This document shows, in pieces, positions 22,992 through 27,419 of a stretch of DNA of 27,419 bases. Source of the DNA: CALACW01 sp002431305. GTDB taxonomy: Bacteria; Bacillota; Clostridia; Oscillospirales; Acutalibacteraceae. The number at the start of each line of letters is the position of its first letter. Within the stretch, counting starts at the first letter, position 1. Below the pieces are notes generated by a model, which made no database searches, was not told the DNA's origin, and saw nothing but the letters and a program-made list of their open reading frames with translations. The position numbers were made by a program, and so were the translations under genes. The DNA lies in the NCBI GenBank assembly GCA_937890355.1, contig CALACW010000152.1, positions 1-27,419 on the forward strand, read 5' to 3'.

Positions 22992-24095
22992 GTGAAAACA
23001 ATCATGCTCGTTTTCGGCACGAGACCCGAAGCGATTAAAATGTGTCCGCTCGTAAACGAGCTTAAGAAAAGAGAAACGGTGAAAACCGTCGTCTGCGTTA
23101 CCGGTCAGCACCGACAGATGCTCGACAGCGTACTTGAAACGTTTAATGTTGTACCCGATTACGATTTGTCGATAATGAAAGATAAGCAGACGCTTTTCGA
23201 CGTTACGGTAAATATTCTCGAGAGAATAAAAGCCGTTCTCGACGAGGTAAAACCCGATATCGTTCTCGTTCACGGCGACACGTCGACGACGTTTGTAACC
23301 GCGCTCGCCTGTTATTACACACAGACAACCGTCGGACACGTCGAGGCGGGACTCAGGACTTACGATATTTATTCGCCGTTCCCTGAGGAATTTAACCGCC
23401 AGGCGGTCAGCATTATTTCAAAGTATAATTTTGCTCCGACTCAGCGGGCGAAAAATAATTTATTAAAAGAGGGCAGAGACCCCGATACGATTTTCGTAAC
23501 CGGCAACACGGCGATTGACGCGCTGAAAACCACCGTCAGAGAGGATTACACACACCCCGAACTCGAATGGGCAAAGGGTTCGCGCCTTATAACGCTGACG
23601 GCGCACCGAAGAGAAAACCTCGGCGAGCCCATGCGCCACATGTTCCGCGCAATAAAGAGAATTATCGACGAAACGCCGGATATAAAGGTTATTTACCCGA
23701 TACACATGAACCCGGTTGTCAGAAGCGCCGCGAAGGAGATTTTCGGCGGCTGTGACAGGATTCATATTATAGACCCGCTGGACGTGCTTGATTTCCATAA
23801 TTTTCTCGCACGGTCGTATCTGATTCTGACGGATTCGGGCGGAATTCAGGAGGAGGCTCCGTCGCTGGGCAAACCCGTGCTCGTCATGAGAGACACGACC
23901 GAACGCCCCGAGGGAGTCGAGGCGGGCACGCTCAAGCTCGTCGGAACGAACGAGGAAACGATATACTCGGCGTTTAAAACACTGCTCGAGGATAAAGAAG
24001 AGTATGAAAAAATGAGCAGAACGTCAAACCCGTACGGAGACGGACGTACGTCTCAGCGAATTGCAGATATACTGACAAAAAACCGCGGTGAATAA
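22992..24095 (+). CDS. wecB: non-hydrolysing UDP-N-acetylglucosamine 2-epimerase
   Basis: Interconverts UDP-GlcNAc and UDP-ManNAc, supplying the substrate of the preceding dehydrogenase. It has a two-domain GT-B-like fold: FGTRPEAIKMCPL at the N-terminus, TGQHRQM, VHGDTSTT, HVEAGLRT then PFPEEFNR, TAHRREN, and TDSGGIQEEAPSLGKPVL at the nucleotide-binding site. These are the family catalytic and UDP-binding motifs. The 367-residue length is normal. The start is a GTG at 22992 with GGAGG eight bases upstream; no better ATG exists. The gap from wecC is 21 bases. A terminator overlaps its stop codon. No glycosyltransferase or polymerase gene follows, so the rest of the glycan pathway is elsewhere. 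Confidence 0.95.
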   Translation: MKTIMLVFGTRPEAIKMCPLVNELKKRETVKTVVCVTGQHRQMLDSVLETFNVVPDYDLSIMKDKQTLFDVTVNILERIKAVLDEVKPDIVLVHGDTSTTFVTALACYYTQTTVGHVEAGLRTYDIYSPFPEEFNRQAVSIISKYNFAPTQRAKNNLLKEGRDPDTIFVTGNTAIDALKTTVREDYTHPELEWAKGSRLITLTAHRRENLGEPMRHMFRAIKRIIDETPDIKVIYPIHMNPVVRSAAKEIFGGCDRIHIIDPLDVLDFHNFLARSYLILTDSGGIQEEAPSLGKPVLVMRDTTERPEGVEAGTLKLVGTNEETIYSAFKTLLEDKEEYEKMSRTSNPYGDGRTSQRIADILTKNRGE

Positions 24096-24109
24096 CCGCG
24101 GACTTTTTT
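24083..24109 (+). terminator. terminator overlapping the wecB stop codon
   Basis: CCGCGG (24083-24088) pairs with CCGCGG (24096-24101), extended by flanking A-T pairs, and ACTTTTTT follows. The left arm lies inside the last codons of the gene. Confidence 0.75.
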
Positions 24110-24129
24110 AAGCGCAAACAAAATATGTA

Positions 24130-24265
24130 TGTCTTCCCGGGGTAAAGGCAGGAAATTTTAAATATGATTTTACCTTCGAAAACCCGGAAATTTCATATTG
24201 CTGACGCAATGTTATTATTCATATTACCGTAAGTCTCATGCGGGAAGACAATGTCTTCCCCTACA
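24130..24265. repeat. second copy of the palindromic-ended repeat, left end lost
   Basis: Matches copy 1 in the same orientation, sharing TGTCTTCCCGGGGTAAAGGC at the left, the GGAAATTT(T/C)ATATTGCTG core, and the exact 25-base right end (24241-24265). The outer half of the left inverted repeat is missing. Similarity continues past the right end for about 20 bases (GTTTATGCTTCA in both), so either the element is longer than its inverted repeats or the flanks were duplicated too. It lies between the convergent wecB and glycoside hydrolase genes. Confidence 0.85.
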
Positions 24266-24302
24266 AAAAGAATGTTTATGCTTCAGAGCGATAAATTATT
24301 GT

Positions 24303-25841
24303 TTACCTTTCCGTCTGCACGTCCCATCCGTCCGACATATAAAAATCGTACTTCACGACTTCCCCGTTTATGCTCCAGATTCTCGGATGTTTATTGAATT
24401 CGAAGTCGACGGGGAACGTTTCGTCCGCCTGTTTCGATGCAATTTTAAACGCGTTTTTCAAATCCTCTCTGATTTCATCGGTCATGCCCTCGGGCTGAGC
24501 CGAAACGAACAGAGGCGTACCGCTTTTTGCGAGCAGATCAAGCCACTGCCTGTTTAAACACCAAGGAATATTTTTATCGAGAATACCTACGCAGTCCGCG
24601 TCGCACATATAGAAAGTCTTATTCTGACACATTCGGAATGCAAGCGAATTTACGCCGTATTTCCGCGTTCTCGCCCAGCGTTCACCGCTCGTGTCGTCGC
24701 CCGTTCTGTTGAGTTCGAATATTCCCGCGCACAGATGACCTATCGTATTGCATCCGATTATGACGGCGTTTTCCGCGTTATCACGAATGAGTTTATAAAG
24801 TTCCTTGACAACCTGCGCCGAGGTCTTATGCCTGTCGTTAAACGCCCACGAATCCTCTTTCGTTACAAGAGAATTCATCTCGAATCCGAACCGTCCGAAC
24901 AAATCGAACGTGCTGAAATCGTGCTTTATAAGCTCGTATCCCCAGTTGTAAATTCGGCTTACGTCCTCGGCGATTTTGCGTTTAACATCAGGAACGGTCG
25001 GGTCGAGGAAACGGCAGTCCGCGCGGTTTATAAGCCACTCGGGATGCTCCTTTTCCGCCTGAATGTCATGCAGAGGTCTCATCCATATACCGGGACGAAC
25101 GCCGAGAGCTTTGAATTCTCCGGCAATCTTTTCCATATCGCCGTATTTATCATTGGGAATCCACGGTCCCGCGCACGAATTTATCGTCCAGCCGTCGTCG
25201 ATTACCATAAACGGACGGTTTTCAAGTCCCTCGGTAATAGAAGCGAGCAGACGCGCGTCGGTCATTATCTCGTCATATGAGCTTTTGCCGTACGCGTAGT
25301 ACCAGTTGTTGCTTCCGTAAACGGGCTTTTCGGGCAGAACGGGATTCGGACACATCAGATTACAGAACTCCCTGCATGCCTCGTACGCGCCGATATCGGT
25401 ATAGTTTCTGCACAGAATTTCGGCGGCTTCCAATTCGCCGTCAAGCTTAACGCCCATACCGCCGCACCGCACGTCGAGCCTGCACGTCACGCCCGACGCG
25501 TCAAACGAAAAACACGCGAAGCTGTTGGGCAGAACCCTGACTCCGCAGCCGGTGAAATTATCCCCGCCGTCCTTTGCGATAAAATACCACGGCAGAGGTC
25601 GCTCACTGTCGAGCGCACCCCATTCGGCGTCATTATAAAGGCGTTCCCACGAGTCGCTCATGACCGAAACGGGAGCCTCGGTATCGAATTTCCATCTCAA
25701 ATCAACGTATTTAACGCCCGAATCGGAACACGACACAAAGACCTTCATTCCCTCGCCGATAACAAACCGAACGGACGCGTCGTTTTTATCTGAATCACAC
25801 GTTATTTTAACAAAATCAGGTATTCTTAATATATCAATCAT
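24303..25841 (-). CDS. clan GH-D-like glycoside hydrolase (alpha-galactosidase type)
   Basis: A predicted cytoplasmic retaining glycosidase related to GH36/GH27-type alpha-galactosidases. Residues 1-165 form a beta-rich N-terminal domain. The TIM barrel begins at YGSNNWYYAYGKS (~175), followed by MVIDDGWT (strand 2), GVRPGIWMRPL, and IKHDFSTFD with D308 as the likely nucleophile. NRTGDDTSGERWARTR near 378-394 probably holds the acid/base Asp; YMCDADCVG follows. No signal peptide is visible. The start is the ATG at 25841 with GGAGG seven bases upstream; the in-frame region up to 25895 contains the promoter and is not coding. The protein is 512 residues. It is monocistronic with no transporter or sugar regulator nearby, so the substrate is unassigned. 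Confidence 0.8.
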   Translation of the reverse strand: MIDILRIPDFVKITCDSDKNDASVRFVIGEGMKVFVSCSDSGVKYVDLRWKFDTEAPVSVMSDSWERLYNDAEWGALDSERPLPWYFIAKDGGDNFTGCGVRVLPNSFACFSFDASGVTCRLDVRCGGMGVKLDGELEAAEILCRNYTDIGAYEACREFCNLMCPNPVLPEKPVYGSNNWYYAYGKSSYDEIMTDARLLASITEGLENRPFMVIDDGWTINSCAGPWIPNDKYGDMEKIAGEFKALGVRPGIWMRPLHDIQAEKEHPEWLINRADCRFLDPTVPDVKRKIAEDVSRIYNWGYELIKHDFSTFDLFGRFGFEMNSLVTKEDSWAFNDRHKTSAQVVKELYKLIRDNAENAVIIGCNTIGHLCAGIFELNRTGDDTSGERWARTRKYGVNSLAFRMCQNKTFYMCDADCVGILDKNIPWCLNRQWLDLLAKSGTPLFVSAQPEGMTDEIREDLKNAFKIASKQADETFPVDFEFNKHPRIWSINGEVVKYDFYMSDGWDVQTER

Positions 25842-25866
25842 TTTAATCCTCCGATATTTTTTCTTG

Positions 25867-25895
25867 ATTGTATCATAACGAAACGCGATAATCAA
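25867..25895 (-). promoter_or_regulatory. promoter of the glycoside hydrolase gene
   Basis: On the minus strand TTGATT (25895-25890), a 17-bp spacer and TACAAT (25872-25867). Confidence 0.75.
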
Positions 25896-25944
25896 CTAAT
25901 TAAATACTTATGAATAAAAAAATAAAATTTTTTGTAAGAAACTA

Positions 25945-25973
25945 TTGATTTTTTCTTTTGCGTGTGATAATAT
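25945..25973 (+). promoter_or_regulatory. promoter of tRNA-Pro
   Basis: TTGATT (25945-25950), a 17-bp spacer and TAATAT (25968-25973), about 30 bases before the tRNA 5' end. Confidence 0.6.
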
Positions 25974-26004
25974 ATACAAGCTGATTGAATGTTATCAGTG
26001 AGTA

Positions 26005-26081
26005 TCCGGGTGTGGCGCAGTTGGTAGCGCGCTTGACTGGGGGTCAAGAGGCCGTGAGTTCAAGTCTCGCCACTCGGACCA
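26005..26081 (+). tRNA. tRNA-Pro (anticodon GGG)
   Basis: A full cloverleaf can be drawn. The 7-bp acceptor stem TCCGGGT (26005-26011) pairs with ACTCGGA (26072-26078), one G-U, and an encoded CCA follows (26079-26081). The anticodon stem CTTGA/TCAAG (26032-26036, 26044-26048) closes the loop CTGGGGG, putting GGG at 26039-26041. The T arm contains GTTCAAGTC. It reads CCC and CCU proline codons. Confidence 0.96.
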
Positions 26082-26085
26082 GTTG

Positions 26086-26124
26086 AAAAAGCCTTGAAAC
26101 GTAAGAGTTTCAGGGCTTTTTATT
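26086..26124 (+). terminator. terminator after tRNA-Pro
   Basis: A 10-bp stem (26091-26100 with 26107-26116, one G-U), extended by A-T pairs, is followed by TTTTTATTT. Confidence 0.88.
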
Positions 26125-26129
26125 TGTAC

Positions 26130-26929
26130 TTATAAATCCAAGTATAGCCCCGTTAAGCCGGTTTTGATCAACAGGGCGTTTTGCGGACAAAGCAGTTTAG
26201 ATTCATCTTTCCGTATAATATTTTTATTCCAATTTATTTTCGCGTGCTTTTTTCCGTAAACCGCGGCGGCTATGCACCAGATTACAATTGCGCTGTGGTA
26301 CTGCTCTGACTCATAACGGACATCCACGTATCAGCCTGAACATTCATTGCCTGTGCGATATCGGGAATCACAACGAGCAGAATATTCCAAGTGACCGGGT
26401 GAAAAACGAGCATCCGTTTGGGATAAGGCGTTTTCCCGGCGGCGAGCGTCACGAAATGAATTCCGAAAACCAACGCCGGGGGAATATACATAGGAAGAAT
26501 CGCCGTCAGCATATCCTCCTGATAGGCGGTAACCGCCGTGAGCGCACCCTGAGCACCGATATTCGAACCCAAATATGACGTAAACCAGGCAAGAGCTGCC
26601 GACCATGTATGAATCGCCAAAGCCGTCGCGACGGTGAATATTCCGCACAGGTACTGCACGCGCTTTGTTTTTACGAATTTTGAATCAATATCCGAATTCA
26701 GAGCGTTCACCATAAAGTAATAGAGAAAGCATCCGACAGCTCCCGGTCCTGCAATAAGCACGGGTCTCCATAATTCGTATTCGCCCGACAAATAGTATGC
26801 TCTGTTAAACATTCCCTCGTCCGTCGGATTAATCGGAATACACCCGAGCAGACAGTCGCCGGCAGCCACGAATATGCCTCCGAGTGCGCCGAGAATATAC
26901 CACAGGACAGGTTTCTCTTTTGTATTCAT
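26130..26929 (-). pseudogene. integral membrane protein (DUF6796-like), split by a frameshift near the C-terminus
   Basis: The first 215 residues form a membrane protein with about five or six hydrophobic segments and motifs AAGDCLLG near the start and VIPDIAQAMNVQADTW near the end. I recall this pattern from the DUF6796 family, with no known function and moderate certainty. After MSQSS the frame ends quickly (TTAQL), while the next frame continues HSAIVIWCIAAAVYGKKH, which looks like the expected final helix. The joined span is 800 bases, two more than a multiple of three, so one base missing near 26299 explains it. GGAGG precedes the ATG at 26929. If the frameshift is an assembly error the gene is intact. 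Confidence 0.6.
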
Positions 26930-27005
26930 TTTATTCGCCTCCGAATGATGTTTATACGGAATTCATCATCGGTACAACATATTTTCCGCCATGATTTTTA
27001 CGCAG

Positions 27006-27362
27006 TTATTTTGTCTTTTTATTATTTTCCTGTTTTTTCTTTTTTATAATCCCCTTAACCGTTTCGACAAAATGAAGCGAGCCGATGAGCGGGTGGTAAA
27101 GCAGTATTCTCGGTCCCGAGTAACGCATTACCGCGCGGATTTTTTCGCGCATATCGGGTTTATAGCAATGGCACGGGCACTGCGAGCAGAAATTTTTATC
27201 GTTGCCCCAACGGCAGTGATCGAGCCTGTTTAAAGCGTACGCACACAGCTCGGAACACTCGGGGCACAGACTCCCCTTTTTCGTTTTATGAACGCCGTGA
27301 CAGTAAATCTTTATCATCTCGGGGAGCATCTCTTTTTCACGCGTTATTCTGTCTTTTTTCAT
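27006..27362 (-). CDS. YgbA-type Cys-rich protein (nitrous oxide-stimulated promoter family)
   Basis: A 118-residue member of the family named after E. coli YgbA, a gene induced by nitric oxide; its biochemical role is not settled. The pattern is characteristic: EMIKIYCHGVH, LCPECSELCAYALNRLDHCRWG, then FCSQCPCHCYKPDMREKIRAVMRYSGPRILLYHP. The repeated CxxC and CPCHCY cysteines could hold a metal or react with nitrosating species. The C-terminus is a Lys/Asn-rich tail. GAGAGG is about ten bases upstream of the ATG. Only 57 bases of upstream sequence are in the window and no NsrR-like palindrome can be seen in them. Confidence 0.87.
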   Translation of the reverse strand: MKKDRITREKEMLPEMIKIYCHGVHKTKKGSLCPECSELCAYALNRLDHCRWGNDKNFCSQCPCHCYKPDMREKIRAVMRYSGPRILLYHPLIGSLHFVETVKGIIKKKKQENNKKTK

Positions 27363-27419
27363 TGCAGTTTACCTCTCACTACGGAATAAGACCTGTCGGC
27401 AATGCGCGAGGTCGACTTG

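Noticed and set aside
24083..24300. A terminator for the glycoside hydrolase gene formed by the right end of repeat copy 2
   Set aside because: The palindrome can fold, but no T run follows it on the minus strand.

Overview
This window looks like a chromosomal segment of an uncultured or poorly characterised member of class Clostridia (Firmicutes/Bacillota). The support is the strong GGAGG-type ribosome binding sites, consensus sigma-A promoters, hairpin-plus-T-run terminators, a MecA adaptor, PdxST-type vitamin B6 synthesis, an L-box lysine riboswitch and yybP-ykoY manganese riboswitches. Moderate GC with AT-rich spacers and frequent TCG, GCG, ACG and GAC codons fits that group, but species cannot be named. 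The content is mostly housekeeping and metabolic. I see no phage, transposase, CRISPR or clear defence locus.

Layout. 1-2.7 kb: a cation diffusion facilitator, a membrane-anchored metallophosphoesterase and a decayed DUF1275 membrane gene. 2.7-5.7 kb: a DUF4143-type ATPase on the minus strand, divergent from a frameshifted SAM methyltransferase plus a GrpB-family protein. 5.7-11 kb: a MecA-like adaptor (minus), then purA, an ANTAR regulator and trpS, then a stand-alone condensation-fold protein with a palindrome over its promoter. 11-14.2 kb: an EamA transporter, a small Cys-rich DUF7695-like protein, and pdxS-pdxT on the minus strand, followed by a repeat element with 25-bp terminal inverted repeats. 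14.2-17.8 kb: a ketopantoate-reductase-like gene, then a lysine riboswitch controlling dapA-lysA. 17.8-21.7 kb: an unannotated 48-codon ORF with its own promoter and terminator, then two tandem manganese-riboswitch/P-type ATPase units on the minus strand. The first unit is complete. The second keeps the riboswitch but only the N-terminus of the ATPase. 21.7-24.1 kb: the UDP-ManNAc dehydrogenase and UDP-GlcNAc 2-epimerase genes for UDP-ManNAcA, a surface-glycan precursor. 24.1-27.4 kb: a second copy of the repeat, a clan GH-D-like glycoside hydrolase, tRNA-Pro(GGG), a frameshifted integral membrane gene and a YgbA-family Cys-rich protein.

Functional links. dapA and lysA bracket the lysine branch and share one lysine-sensing leader. 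PdxS and PdxT form one PLP synthase. The 2-epimerase and dehydrogenase are consecutive steps. Metal handling recurs, with two Mn riboswitches, a P-type ATPase, and a CDF whose metal-site residues (N-D/D-D) differ from the usual zinc pattern.

The most notable items are the duplicated and partly decayed Mn-riboswitch/ATPase unit, the 48-aa ORF, the palindromic-ended repeat, and several gene remnants. Two of the remnants are single-base frameshifts that need read-level checking before being called real.
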